Positions 21,329 through 33,015 of a stretch of DNA of 64,000 nt are shown in pieces. Source of the stretch: Pascua guehoae (Eukaryota; Basidiomycota; Tremellomycetes; Trichosporonales; Trichosporonaceae). The notes beneath the pieces are model-generated. The model was not told where the DNA came from, searched no databases, and saw only the letters and a list, made by a program, of their open reading frames with translations. The DNA is taken from assembly GCA_001600415.1 (NCBI GenBank), contig BCJX01000013.1, positions 750,116 through 814,115 of the forward strand, in the 5' to 3' direction. Made by a program: the position numbers and the translations under genes. Positions within the stretch are counted from its first letter, which is position 1. Each line of letters starts with the position of its first letter.

Positions 21329-23609
21329 ATGCCCTCGTCAGTGGTGGACGACCTCCCGATCCCGGGCTCGCTCCTGCTCGTCGACGTCGACGGCGATGTG
21401 CGCGGCCAGCATGCATCGGGAAGTAGCGAGAGCGACATTCTGCTCAGTCCCGTGCCTTCCAACGACGTCAATGACCCCCTGCGCTGGACGTGGAAGCGCA
21501 AGCAAGTACAGGTCGCCATGCTCATCATTTGTGAGTCACCAAACCCAGCCTGCCCCGTGGAGTGTGCCCGAATAGAACTTTTTTTCCCCGTCCACTTCTC
21601 TAAGGTAGACAATCCACACCCGAGTCTTGGGTCGCACCTATTGCACAGGCTGTTGGTTTGCTTGGGTTGCCCAATGGCCAACCTCCGCCCGGCCAAACCT
21701 TGTACTGCAATCACCGGCCCAGGAACGACCCAAAGCTAAGCGCCGACAACCTTGATGGCCATCGAAGCCGACCAGCTCGTTGTAATTGCTGGTTTCGGCG
21801 TGGCCCAAAGGGGTAGGAGGCGAGGAGGTTATTCACGTCGGAATGCTTGTCGGAAGGGGCGTCGGAGTGTTTGTTTGTTTACTTTGTACCGAGGGATCGG
21901 CTGTTTGTTGTCATTTCCACTTTTTCACTTTGTCCATTTTCGTCTTCTAACACATTACAGATGTCTTGTGTACCGGAATCGCCTCGGCCTCGCTCTACTC
22001 GGTCCTCACACCCATCTCGGAGAACACGGGCATCCCGCTCTCGACACTCAATGAGGGCACTGGATACAGTGAGTTCAGACTTGCATGGCGGCCCAAGAGC
22101 GTGCTCACACCCCCAGTGTTCCTTCTCCTCGGCTGGGGTGGTCTCATCACCCAGCCACTGGCCATGACTTTTGGCAAACGTCCAGTCTACCTCGCCACAA
22201 TGGTTGGCCACCTCGGCACTGTCATTTGGATGGGCTACATCAACAACAGGTCGGAATGGCTCGCCAACAAGGTCCTCCAGGGGTTCTTTGCAGCGCCGAT
22301 CGAGATGCTCGTCGAGGTTTCGTTTGCCGATATTGTGAGGTCCACTCGTCTTGTAGTTCCAGCTAACCTGTAGTTCTATGCCCACGAGCGCGGCTTCTAC
22401 ATGGGTCTCTACGGGTGCTGCTTGTTCTCCTCCAACTTTATCGCCCCCATCTGGGCTGGGTGAGTACAGTGTTCATCATAGCAATTAACAGCCAGCTTTG
22501 TCAATGACCGGTACGGGTACAAGGCCGTGTTCTGGGTCTCGGCAGCGGTCCTCGGGTTCGGCATGATTGCCTGCTTCCTGTTTTTGGAGGAGGTGAGTCG
22601 AACATGCTCATAGAAGATATCTGACCCCACAGACAAACTACAACCGCGGCACCTCTGAGCTGGAGGAAAAGCACGACACCAGCGACCTTGCGAGCCACTA
22701 TGACCAGGAGCAGAGTGTGGCGAGCAGCCAGGACAAGGAGAAGGAGGCACGCGTTGCCATCACTGTCAACTCTCCCACTCAACTTGTCGGCACGCCATAC
22801 ACCTGGTTCCAGCGCCTGGCTCTTTACCGGCACCGGTACGCCACCAACAAGGCGCTCTTTACCATGATGTACCGCCCGGTTCTGCTGTTGCGTTTCCCCG
22901 TCGTCTTCTGGTCTGGCTTCCTCTACGGCTCGGGTCTCGTGTGGTTCAACGTCCTCAACGCCACGTCGTCATTGATCTTCACCACCACGTACAACTTTTC
23001 CCCCTCGAGCGTGGGCCTCACGTACTTTGGCAACCTCATTGGCGCCATTCTCGCCGCCGTCTGGAGCGGCTACATTGCCGACAAGATTTCGCTCCACTTT
23101 GCCCGCCGCAAGAACGGTGTCCGTGAGCCAGAGGACCGTCTCTGGCTCCTGACCCTCAACGCCATTCTGCTCCCCACAGGGCTCATTCTGTGGGGGGTGG
23201 GCGCCGCAAAGCACATTCACTGGATCGGCCTCGTGATTGGTGCAATGATGGTAGCCTTTACCTCGGCCACGTCGGGCTCATTTGGAATAAACTATGCGCT
23301 CGACAGCTACAAGGATCTCTCGGGCGACGTCATGGTTACTGTCATGCTTGTCCGCGTGAGTTAAAAGCTAGTCTTGTGTCGTAGCCAAGCTGACAGGCTT
23401 AGAACACGCTCTCGTTTGCCATCGGCTACGGGATCACGCCGTGGGTTACCAACGTCGGTTACCAAAACACGTTTATCACCGCCGCCATGGTCGGCATGGC
23501 CATCTACTCGTCGTTCCTCATCGTTGTCAAGTTTGGAAAGTCGTGGCGCAAGGCATCGCGCAAGACCTACTGGCACTATGTGGAAACCAACGTCATGCCC
23601 GCGCACTGA
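21329..23609 (+). CDS. MFS transporter, drug:H+ antiporter-1/polyamine type
   Basis: The gene has about seven exons. A cytosolic N-terminus ends in NDVNDPLRWTWKRKQVQ, the classical 'DP.NP..W...K' element before TM1 of fungal DHA1 carriers. Twelve membrane spans follow, with GGLITQPLAMTFGKRPVYL (motif A type loop), ERGFYMGLYGC, a central cytosolic loop rich in charged residues (SELEEKHDTSDLASHYDQEQ) and the second half from FWSGFLYGSGLVWFNV on. It ends WHYVETNVMPAH. Intron 1 is long (21531-21960, 430 nt) but restores 'LIIYVLCTGIASASLYSVL'. Such carriers export toxic compounds or move polyamines and allantoate-like solutes; the substrate is undetermined. Confidence 0.9.
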
Positions 23610-26224
23610 GGGTCAAACCCCGTTTTCGAATCCCCAGCTTTGACCTTTGTCGAGGTAGATCTGGGAACACCGAGTCTATAGCATGGCACACCCAAGTTGT
23701 CAACACATAACGAGTTGTATATTACTACCCGTAGATGGTAGAATGATGACCTCTGCCCTGTGAGGCGGCAAATGCAAACCATTGTTTGCATACACAAGGG
23801 CACCAAAGCCCAACAAGCCCGAGCCGAGTACCGCGACCCGGTTCTGGGTAGGCTGGGGCCTTAGCGGGAGATATGACCCTTGTTCCTCGTCGTGACAGCA
23901 TTGCATAGCCTTGCCCATCACCCATCAATATCAACTTGCTGCAGCACAAGTGTTGAACTCTGTTGGGCTTGAGAAGCCTGGCTGGCTGGCTGGATCACAT
24001 GCCACCACCTCCCACGCCGCGGCCAAAGCTGTCTGGTTTGTGCTAGCACATGCTTCCAGGGCAGTTAGTTTAGTCGGACCCAAACCCAAGCCGCAAGCCC
24101 AGAAGCAAGCCCGGGACACAGATGACAACAATCACCGAGGTCGCCGGTACCTATGTGCAGTACGACCATGTCCACCATGCTCGTCGGTCCCCTCTCCCTG
24201 GACGCGTGGAAGGAACTCCCATGAGTCCTCCCGTAGTTCAAACCATCGAGAACAAGCCGAAGGCAAAAAAAGGCCCACTTTATCCTCCCGCTGCGACGGT
24301 TGCTGGGAATCAAGCATGTCGCAAGCCACCGATGCACATGGTCACTCCCACCTTGGGACAACTCGGTCACGCAACTGTGGCATCTGGCATCTGTCATGCC
24401 ATAGAAGAATGCTGTGCACACATATACACACACACGCAGAGTTGGCGCTGCGGCCGCGTGTACAAGGGTAGTTACATTACAGTTGCGGGGTACGCACATG
24501 GTTTTGTACGGCACCGCCGTGTAATTCTTGTACCTGGACATGGGGGCGGTCGATCAGGGCGTCGAAAGCCGGGGACCTGGGACCTGTATTCTGGTAACGA
24601 TTACGGCACGCTAAACCGGGTTGTCATGACTTTTTGACGTCAGGCAGCCGTGAGCCGAAACAAATACTAAACCTTCCAAGCAATGCAAAGCCGTCGTGCG
24701 CTCTCATGAGACTGGTATCGGGACAGTTGGTGCATGAGAGACAACGACGCTGGCTGGGATGGCATGCAGTGGGTGGAGTGGGTGGGTCGGGTGGTCTCTG
24801 ACATCTTGGCTGGATGGCATGAAACCAGAGCGTGGAAAGCGGATGACGCGTGCAACCCAGGATTTAGGTCGTTGCCAAGCGGCTAATTTGTTTTCACTCC
24901 CACCCATTACACGGAGGCAGATCTGTAAATGCGGAAATCGGCCACCCGGCCGTTCACGAGTGGTGATGATTTTTGTTGTTGTTTGTTGTTGTTTGCGTCT
25001 TGTTGGGTGGCGACAATGATCGACGGATCGTGCCGAGGAGGTACCACATGGGGCAGGGAGTGAGCATGGGCATGAACGGCATCAGAGAGGGGTGAGAGTC
25101 GATAAAAGACTCGGAGACGGTCAGGGAGAACCGGGACGACCGGGGGTGTGGCTTGAGGGAATTGGTCACGAGCTGGAGGGTTCCTCTTTTCTCCTGCCCT
25201 GGCACATCCGGTCCACCACCCACCGGCCACTCACCGTCAGTGTCTGTGGGCGCTTTAGCGCGCTACGAGCAGCCAGCTACCGGGCCCCTTGTGCACCATC
25301 CATGTCTGACGGAGTCCCTTTGTAGACTTGGTTAAGCCCCCCCTGTAACCCTTGATGCTTTGCCGAGAAAACAGCAGAGCATTGTCGGCATGCGACGTAA
25401 TCTCGTTCGGTCATCCTTGTCTCTCTCTCTCTCTTCTCTCTCCCTCTTGGCTCGTCCATCTCTTCAATGGATGCCTTTGGGCACCCCGCGACGAGACACT
25501 ATCCAGCTGCGCACTCCCACCCACTCCAACCCTCCCCTCTTTCCACACCGCGCGCTCCGCTCTCCGCTCTCTCGGTTCCCCCTCCGAGCTCGGATCACAG
25601 CTCTGCCCCGGCACCCCTGCGGCTGCGTCGTGCTACGGCACTAGTCAGGCCCAGCCCGGTCCTAGGCCCCACCCCGACTTTTGAAAGACCAGCGCGCGCG
25701 CACACCTTTGGTCGTGACGTCGCCCGCCCGCCCTGTGCACCGAGCCCTCGGACGGTGAAACGGCAACAGGAGTATCAGCGACATTGCAGCCAGGACGCTA
25801 GCAGAGTGAGTCCCTCGGAAGAACCGCGCGCACCCAGAAAGTGCCCAGGAATGTAGCTGACACTGGTGTCCGACTCCGCACCCCCGCGTCCCCCCACCTT
25901 GTCACCCTCTTCTGTTGTGGTGGTTGGTTCCGTCCCCAACCCCCCACCCCCCCTCGTACATCCCCCCCCCCACCCACTCTTGGGCCACTTCCAGAGGTAT
26001 CCTTTGCGTTCTGGCATCATTCTCCGTTGATCCTCAACCTTCTCCGACCTTTGACTTCGAGTTCCATGGAACCGAAACATCTCCTCCTTCCACCCTCGTT
26101 CAACACCTAGGGCTCGACCGAAACCCTGCACGCACGTCGGCCGTGTATATAACGGTCACCCAATCTGGCAACTTGGTCCCGACACGTCCAGCCAAGTCCT
26201 TTGCCTGTACCACGCGTCACGACC
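23610..26224. other. Intergenic, 2.6 kb, upstream of second Zn2Cys6 gene
   Basis: No convincing coding pattern on either strand. It holds short G/T repeats (around 24968-24998), a CT tract (25419-25450) and C-rich runs (25936-25976). The last 800 bases are strongly pyrimidine-rich on the plus strand and probably form the promoter and 5' leader of the gene at 26225. Confidence 0.5.
26146..26152 (+). promoter_or_regulatory. TATA box
   Basis: The sequence tatataa lies 73 bp upstream of the Zn2Cys6 gene's ATG, within the usual 40-120 bp of fungal TATA-driven genes. Placement and exact match to the consensus support the call; transcription start is not known. Confidence 0.55.
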
Positions 26225-28774
26225 ATGTCCATGTCGAGCACCTCCACAAACTCGCCTCCCATGATCATCACTCCATCACAGATAGTCACTCCACCAGCCA
26301 TGCCGAGCACTTGCTCGACGTCGCCTCAAATCGTCACCCCCAGCCAAATCGTCACATCGCCCCCCTTTGCCTTCAGCGTCCCCACGGGCCCCATGGGCAT
26401 GGGCCCTGTCCAGGCAGCATCGCGCCGCTGCATGTCCGCCCTCGGCATGTCGGGCATGGCCGCCTATGGTCCTCACACGACACCCGACCTCTCCGTCATC
26501 CCCCTCTCGGCCTCGCCATCCTCCACCCCCATCATGTCGGTCATGCCTCTCTCCGCCTCGCCCACCAACACATCCAACGCGCTGGCCTTGACCACGGACA
26601 CACACTCTACCACGATGACCACCGGCGTCCGCCGCACCAGCGCGTCATTCGACCACGAGTCATCCATCCCCGATGCCCCGCGCAAGCGCAAGAGACACAC
26701 GCGCACCACCACCGGATGCAGGCAGTGTCGCGTGCAGCGCGTAAAGTGCCCCGAAGGTCCCGTGGGACCAAGTGGACGCAAGATCATCTGCCGCCGGTGC
26801 TGGGAGACAGACCGCCCGTGCTTCTACCCCGCCAAGGGGCACATGCAACGCGGCAAGAATAAGGAGGACCTCTGGGAACGCGCAGAGGACGTGGACGACT
26901 GGACCACTGCACAAAACACCCAAATGCACGCGCACGTCCAGAACGCCGTCCAGCCATACGATTGGTCGTCGACCTTTGGATCCGACACCACCACCACCAC
27001 CCACTTGGCGCCCCAGGTTAATGGCAACGTCAATGTCAACAATGTCAATGTCCCGTCAGCCGCACCCACCGCATCCATCGAGCCCATCCCCCAGCCGCAC
27101 ATCCAACACGGTGTCCCGGCCGGGGCGGCAATCCCGCAGGGGACATTCGAGTTTGTCGCGCCGCACAAAACCAGGCTCGAGTCGCAGCCCATCCCCATGC
27201 CGGACCTGGCCCTCGAGTCGACACGCGCCCCTCCCCCCCTGCGCACCCACTTTCTAGACGCCTTCTTCAATCCTGCAATCGGTGCAGGCATCCTACCGAC
27301 GTTTACGCTCGCGTCGTTGACCGAGACGGCGGTCGACCGCTCGGTCGTTTCGTACTTTGAGTCCGAGGGGTGCAACGAGATCCAATCGGCGAGTAAATCA
27401 AAGCACAACTGGATTTTCAACGAGCTGTTCCCACGCGTTTTCGCCGCCCTGTCCACACCGCCGGCGCAGGACGACACGTCGTCTGCAGTGCGCGACTGGC
27501 TGCTTGGGTGCCTTCTCCAGCTCTCGTACGTCCATCGCGGCAACATTGAGGGCGACCAGGCAAAGTCGTGGTACTGGCGCAGCGAGGCCGCTCGCTGGCG
27601 CCAAAAGGCGAGCTACGCCATCCTTCGCGCAAAGGTCCGCTTTGGCGACCACCAGTGGAAGACGGAAGAGTACCTGTGAGTTTGAGTTACGTTTGCCTCA
27701 ACCATGCAACGAGAGAGCACGGGATTGACCTTCCAAGCATGGGCTTTTTCGTCCGCTGCATGGCAGACATGCTCGATTCGGGCCAGTTGCAGATTGACCA
27801 CTCGACAGCATTCGAGCTGCCACTCGACACTGCATCGACTTTTTACCCGTCGCTCCGGGACATGATTGCGCTGTATGCGACCATCCAGTTTGCATGCACG
27901 CCTCTGGAACAGTCGGTCAAGCCGCGCCCCATGTTTGAGCTTGCACCCACCGGCCCCGAGTGGGTGGAGCGTTTTGTCGGTTTCTCGCGCAAATTTATCC
28001 ACCTGCTCGGTCGCGTCAACGGCATGGTCGTCCAGCGTTCGGCGCTCATCCGTGCCGGCACGGAGAAGCAGGCGCCTGGGCACCTGTTGCGCGCACAGGC
28101 CGAGCGTCTCGTTGGCGAGCTGGGAGAGAGCTGGGACTGGAATGAGATGGCACAGGATATTGGCAAGTCGGATCGCATCCAGCGCGGCAACGAGGTAAGT
28201 CGATGTGTGCTCCACTCGCAGCGCTGGGCACTGGGCACTGGGCACTGTGACAGGTGACGTGGGTCACACCCCCACCCAGGTACCACGACTTGCACCCTCG
28301 CACTCCCCAAACTTACGTACACCCAGGTCCTACGCGAGGCACTGCGTGTTATGCTTCTTTGCGAGGTGCTCGAGGTTGAGCTGTCGGATCCCCGCATTGC
28401 CGTGGCTACAGACCGGGCAATGGAGCTCGTTGCCGATGCCGAGCCGGTCGGTATGGGCGGGTATCAATGGGCAATGACGGTGAGTTAAATATCCCGAGTT
28501 TCTTTCCAAGTTCTTTATCGGCTCCCCCTCTGCTCGCGCGTGGACTGACGCCCCAAAGATTCTCGCAATCTACTCGGTCGACCAGGAAGTCCGCAGCCGC
28601 ATCTACCACCTCTTGCGGCTCGCCCTCGCAATGTCCTTTGGCGCGAGCTACCGTGGCACAGAGGAAATCCTCACACTCTGCTGGGAGGTCCTCGACCGCA
28701 ACGGACGGTACGACAACGGTATTGCCCCCTGGCGGGAGGCGCTCGCTGCCGTCGGGAGGAACTTGTTCATCTGA
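26225..28774 (+). CDS. Zn2Cys6 transcription factor with internal zinc cluster
   Basis: Four exons: about 26225-27677, 27713-28195, 28327-28480 and 28560-28774. The first 155 residues are low-complexity Ser/Thr/Pro/Met-rich with a repeated 'PSQIVTPP/SQIVTSP' motif and a repeated 'VxPLSASP'. A basic stretch (RKRKRHTRTTT) then leads into the zinc cluster CRQCRVQRVKC, followed by GPSGRK and CRRCWETDRPC. The loop between the third and fourth cysteines is long (13 residues). The C-terminal two thirds resemble the fungal-specific helical region (LGCLLQLSYVHRGNI, FYPSLRDMIALYATI, WDWNEMA, VRSRIYHLLRLALAMSFG). It has no linked structural gene on its immediate right, so its targets cannot be inferred. 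It does not share obvious identity with the regulator at 5863 outside the cysteine pattern. Confidence 0.88.
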
Positions 28775-29530
28775 GAAAAAGCACAACGAAACCGGTTGGC
28801 TGTCCCCCCGGTTGCCACCAGCCACCAGCGCCGTCTGTGGCGAATATCAGACATTGCACAGAAAAGCAAACATTGCAGCTGGGTCATGGACAGTATGGAG
28901 CAGCAGTTGTATATCTATGTAACAGACGCTTTTATGAACTCTTGAGCACGACCTTGCAAGGCGCATTCCGCCGCAATAGGCAAGAGGCAGAAAAGAGCCG
29001 CAATAGGGAAGTGATTTGCCTCGGAGTTGTCCACATTAAGAAATTGCCACTTCGAGTTGAAGCAACAGGGACCACCCCACCCAGCCAGGCTGCAGGCAGG
29101 CCTGCCAGGCAGCACGCCCCGCGCGCTGGGCGGCAGGCACACACAAGACGCGCGCGCGCTTGTGCCAACCGCGCCAGACCCCCGCACCCAAGGGCGCATG
29201 GCCCAGCGCCCAGCACCCAGGCGGTGAGACCCATACAGTGAGTGCGTGAGTGCGCTGGGTGGGGTTACGGTGGCTACGTCACCCGTCACCTGAAACAATA
29301 ACAAACAAATCCATGGCGACACACCACACACCCTCCCCCTGGGTGGCGTCCAACATGAACACTACCCACTACCCACTGGCTATTGGCGGCATTGCCTTTG
29401 CTCGACTGTACCTCCTTGCATTCAATCTTCCCTCTCATCCCTCCCTTTCCTTTCATTCCTTTCCTTTCCTTTGCCTTCCTCTCCTTCTTTCTCTCTTTAT
29501 GTTCTTGTTCATCATCTCTCGCAACGAGTA
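28775..29530. other. Intergenic between regulator and F-box gene
   Basis: No gene seen. It contains a 'gcaggc' repeat patch (29090-29135) and a CT-rich 200-base leader directly before the F-box start. Confidence 0.55.
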
Positions 29531-31294
29531 ATGGTCAGCTGGCGGCCCCAGTTCCAGCGCCCCAGCTGCCCCTCGTGCATCTCCCTCGCCGCCTTTATCG
29601 ACTCGCCCGCCGACCATCACACCGCGCTCCCTCCCCACAACGGCCTTGCTCCGACCGAGCAACCTTCCTCGTCGTCCCACACCCACCATAACGGCGGTAC
29701 CGACACTGCCAAGGCCAGCACTACGGCCCACGGCCTCGCACAGAACGGTACCGGTCGCCCCATCCTCATGTTGACGTCGCCGACGCCACCGTCGTCACGC
29801 TGCTCGAACAGGTCAGCTGGCGCCGAGGCCAAGCTGACGAGGATGACCAACGGGCCCGGATCAGCGGGATCGATAGCACCGCCTTCGGTCGACAGGTCGA
29901 GGTTGAGTGTCGTTGATCCGAGGAAGGCGAGGCGTCGGCGCAGGTCTGACAGCCCACGAGAAACCCCCATGCAAGAAGAGACAACGCGCCCCGTCCAGGG
30001 CGAGCAGAGTGGCGCACCGCCTTCACACTCGACCACCTCCACCCCAGCATCCAACCTGACACACTCGGCGTCTTCCTCGGCAACACCTGCCAACATGCCA
30101 CCTTCCCCGACGGCAATGTCGCCGTTCCCCGCCGAAGTCCTCGAACTGGTGCTGGAATACCTCCCACGCCGTCACCTTGTCAAGTGTGTGCGCGTCAACT
30201 CGTTCTTCTACAATGTTGCCATCAAGCATCTCTACCGTACCGTCGTTCTCGGGAGCACCGGTCCCTGGCCCACTCTCGTGGGCCCACATAAAGGTCGGTC
30301 GACAAACCCAGGGCGCAAAACCCAGAGCCATAACGCTCGCGTTCGGGGCGCCCAGCTTGTCAAATACATACGAGTCGTCGAGGTGAAGCCCCACCACGTC
30401 AACTTGTGCCAGGTCGTCCTCAGCCAGAGAGACCCAGGCACATCTGAATCGCCTCCCGCTCTCCAAGTGGTGAGGGTCACCTTGCCCGACATTGTGGGTA
30501 CCCACCAGCTCCACACCGATGGGCGCCTCCATACTTGCTCTTCGACACGGGATCTCTGTCCCACGACATTTGTTGTGCGCAACGCGCCGTTCGCATTCTC
30601 CGACATCCCTGAGGATGTCTTGACCATCTGCAACCATCATGCGAGCCGCTTTGTGTACGTCGTCACCCCCGACCAGACGTCGCCAGTCCACTATGGGCTC
30701 AGCCAGGTTTGGCCCGATGAGTCGTGTGGCTTGTATGGCTTGCTGCAGAGCCTCCCCCCGGCCACGACCGAACTCGTCGTCGTGTTCCACACGCCAGGCC
30801 CGAATCTCTACTGGCGTACACAGCCCCCACTCCACTTGCCGCTCAACCGTGGGGAGGAGGTGGATGTATCGGAATGGCCCAACCTCGCGACGAAAATCGA
30901 CCACGACCTCTTGGAATTGGTCGCCCATCTCGAGATGACCTGGCTCCGTTCTATGGTCTGGCAGATCGCAAAGATGGTTGGTAGCTTCCGTCCCGAGGAC
31001 TCGGACTGGCGGCGGCCCCTCGCCAACAAGCGCATTACGCTCGTCAATACAAACTCACTCGGACCTGCCAGCTGGTGTCCCTCGGAGACGTTCCGCTACG
31101 ACACACAGACGGTCCTCTACTGGTACCTGTACAATGCGGTGTACACTGCCGACGAGGACGAGATGGAGAGGCGCTTGGACCGCGTCACCTTTCTCACAAT
31201 GGAGGAGTACTTTGAAGGCGAAGACTGGTTCGGTGTCTTTGAACCCGAGGAGGCCGCCCCGTGGATGAACCAGACAAACACTACCGAGGCGTAA
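29531..31294 (+). CDS. F-box-like protein
   Basis: This is a single exon of 587 residues. The N-terminal 195 residues are Ser/Thr/Pro-rich and basic (RKARRRRRSDSP) and probably disordered. An F-box-like module follows at about residues 200-240: FPAEVLELVLEYLPRRHLV then KCVRVNSFFYNVAIKHLYRTV. It has the 'P.E.L..I..YL....L......V...F...A..LY' spacing typical of fungal F-box proteins that tether substrates to the SCF ubiquitin ligase through Skp1. The remaining 340 residues lack recognisable leucine-rich or WD repeats. The ATG at 29531 is the first in frame after the pyrimidine-rich leader. It is convergent with SEC11. Confidence 0.75.
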   Translation: MVSWRPQFQRPSCPSCISLAAFIDSPADHHTALPPHNGLAPTEQPSSSSHTHHNGGTDTAKASTTAHGLAQNGTGRPILMLTSPTPPSSRCSNRSAGAEAKLTRMTNGPGSAGSIAPPSVDRSRLSVVDPRKARRRRRSDSPRETPMQEETTRPVQGEQSGAPPSHSTTSTPASNLTHSASSSATPANMPPSPTAMSPFPAEVLELVLEYLPRRHLVKCVRVNSFFYNVAIKHLYRTVVLGSTGPWPTLVGPHKGRSTNPGRKTQSHNARVRGAQLVKYIRVVEVKPHHVNLCQVVLSQRDPGTSESPPALQVVRVTLPDIVGTHQLHTDGRLHTCSSTRDLCPTTFVVRNAPFAFSDIPEDVLTICNHHASRFVYVVTPDQTSPVHYGLSQVWPDESCGLYGLLQSLPPATTELVVVFHTPGPNLYWRTQPPLHLPLNRGEEVDVSEWPNLATKIDHDLLELVAHLEMTWLRSMVWQIAKMVGSFRPEDSDWRRPLANKRITLVNTNSLGPASWCPSETFRYDTQTVLYWYLYNAVYTADEDEMERRLDRVTFLTMEEYFEGEDWFGVFEPEEAAPWMNQTNTTEA

Positions 31295-31543
31295 GGAACG
31301 GAGAAATGCTGTAGCGTGAGCAAGGAGTATGGTGCAAGGAGCGGCATTGTGTCGAGGAATAGTAGTACGCTCTTGAAGGTGGAAACCATTCATGTGGTCA
31401 TGTGGAGATGAAACCAAGTCGCGTGTGTAGAGCATGCGATGGCGAGGCGAGGCGAGGCGATGCGGCACCTGGTTGCGAGTGAGGAGTGAGTGGGAGTGAA
31501 TGATCACGCCGGGGCACGATGTAATGATACATGGTCTACTGTT

Positions 31544-32670
31544 CTAGCTGTGTTCTTTGCTCGCGAGAAGGAACAGGGCCACTCCGCCAAGCAGCGCATA
31601 CTTGAGTTGCGGAAAGTCGTTCATCGCAATCGTCACATAGCCCAGGTACGGCAGGAACCTAAGACGTTAGCACCCCAACAAGACGTTTGAGACAACAGAG
31701 CTGTACGACTCCTCCACAAGGATGACAACATTGCGCCGCCTGCAATGCGGCGTCTTCCAGGCACGACAGCCAGGCGACCCCCCTCTCCAACGACGCGCTG
31801 CCAGATATATGACCCTCGCCATGTCTCTCTCCCTCCGCTCCCCGAGCAGCATTGCTCGGCATGACTCACCCCTTGACACGCCCGACGACGAGCTTGGAAT
31901 CGAGCCAGCTCGGTCCGCGGTACAGAATCACATCGTCGCCGGGGTTGGCGTCGCCCTTTGTGAGCAGCAGCTGGGTCGTGTTGGTCGTGTGTGTTTCCAT
32001 CACGCGGTGGACGATGGGTGTGCCAAGCCGGTCCCCGGGGCTGGTGTGTGAGCTCTGCGCTGGGGGAAAGTGGGCAGGGGTTAGGTGCTGGGCCGCGCTG
32101 ACCCGCGCAGGGCCGGCCGCAGCGCAGCGCCAGCATCCACAGACGATGTGTCTGGCATGCGAACTGCCGCAGCGTCGAGTGATCGGTTGTGAAGATCCAA
32201 GTACTTACGACTTGTAGACTGTAATGTCGCCGACGTCGTATCGCGCATCGGCGGGGTTGGTGAGGAAGAGAATGTCTCCGCGGTAGAACGCGGGCTCCAT
32301 TGAGCCACTGCGGTGTGAGCAGGTGAACTGGGGGTGGTTGTGGTTGCCTGCGACGAGTTTCGACGTCGATTCCGGATTCTGCGTTCTAGACGCCTCGCCC
32401 GCCGGCTCAGATCAATACGCACGAAAGAACGACAACGATAGGGGACTCGGAGTTGGTCACGAGACAAAGGGCCTTCCACATTACCAGGCCCGAGGCGATA
32501 GTGTTGAGCAGCGTGAGGACCTGGAACAGGACCTAGAGGTCAGTAACGAGTGCGACGAGTGCAACGAGGCAAATGGGTGCAATGTGCTCCAAGGCTGGGT
32601 GGCATAGGATCAAGCACTCACGCCGTAGACACCCAGCTTGCGTATCTTTGCAATCTCTTCGCCGAACATG
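31544..32670 (-). CDS. SEC11: Signal peptidase complex catalytic subunit SEC11
   Basis: Five exons join in phase to a protein of about 170 residues, the expected length. SEC11 is the membrane-bound endoplasmic-reticulum protease that removes signal peptides. Exon 1 gives [16 protein letters not shown]. Exon 2 holds the transmembrane helix and the [11 protein letters not shown] stretch. The exon 2/3 junction creates [12 protein letters not shown], with the catalytic serine in SGSMEP. Exon 4 holds [10 protein letters not shown] with the catalytic histidine, then [11 protein letters not shown], the aspartate-containing third box. The last exon carries [20 protein letters not shown] and the C-terminal hydrophobic segment. 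Eukaryotic SEC11 uses Ser-His-Asp rather than the bacterial Ser-Lys dyad, and that is what is seen. The last intron is about 200 nt, longer than most here. Confidence 0.95.
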
Positions 32671-33015
32671 GTGGTGGTGGTGGTGGTTGTGAAATGTAAA
32701 ATGTAGCTAATGATGCATGGTCTGTTGTGGACGTGCGTTGCCGACGACGACGACGACGCGGGGCACAACGGACAGTGAGCGACACGCTGCACGCCACGCT
32801 GGCTGTCAGTGGCCACTCACCCCCACGTGGGTATTCTTTTATTCAATCCTCCCTTTTATCCTTTGACCGTACGGGTGTGTTGCCTTTGTCCTCTCGCCCT
32901 CCGTTCGAGTCATTGACGACACGAGACGAGGCGACGACTTATTGACCGACCGGCCATCTCAACCCATCTTATCCCACCACCTTCAATCCCCAACCCCCAA
33001 CCCCCACCACCAAAA
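32671..33015. promoter_or_regulatory. Bidirectional promoter of SEC11 and the tryptophanyl-tRNA synthetase
   Basis: Only 345 bp separate the divergent ATGs. The SEC11 side has a (CCA)n/(GGT)n stretch as leader (32670-32688) and a (GAC)n patch at 32738-32757. The synthetase side ends in a C/A-rich leader directly before the ATG. No clear TATA box; housekeeping promoters often lack one. Confidence 0.6.
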
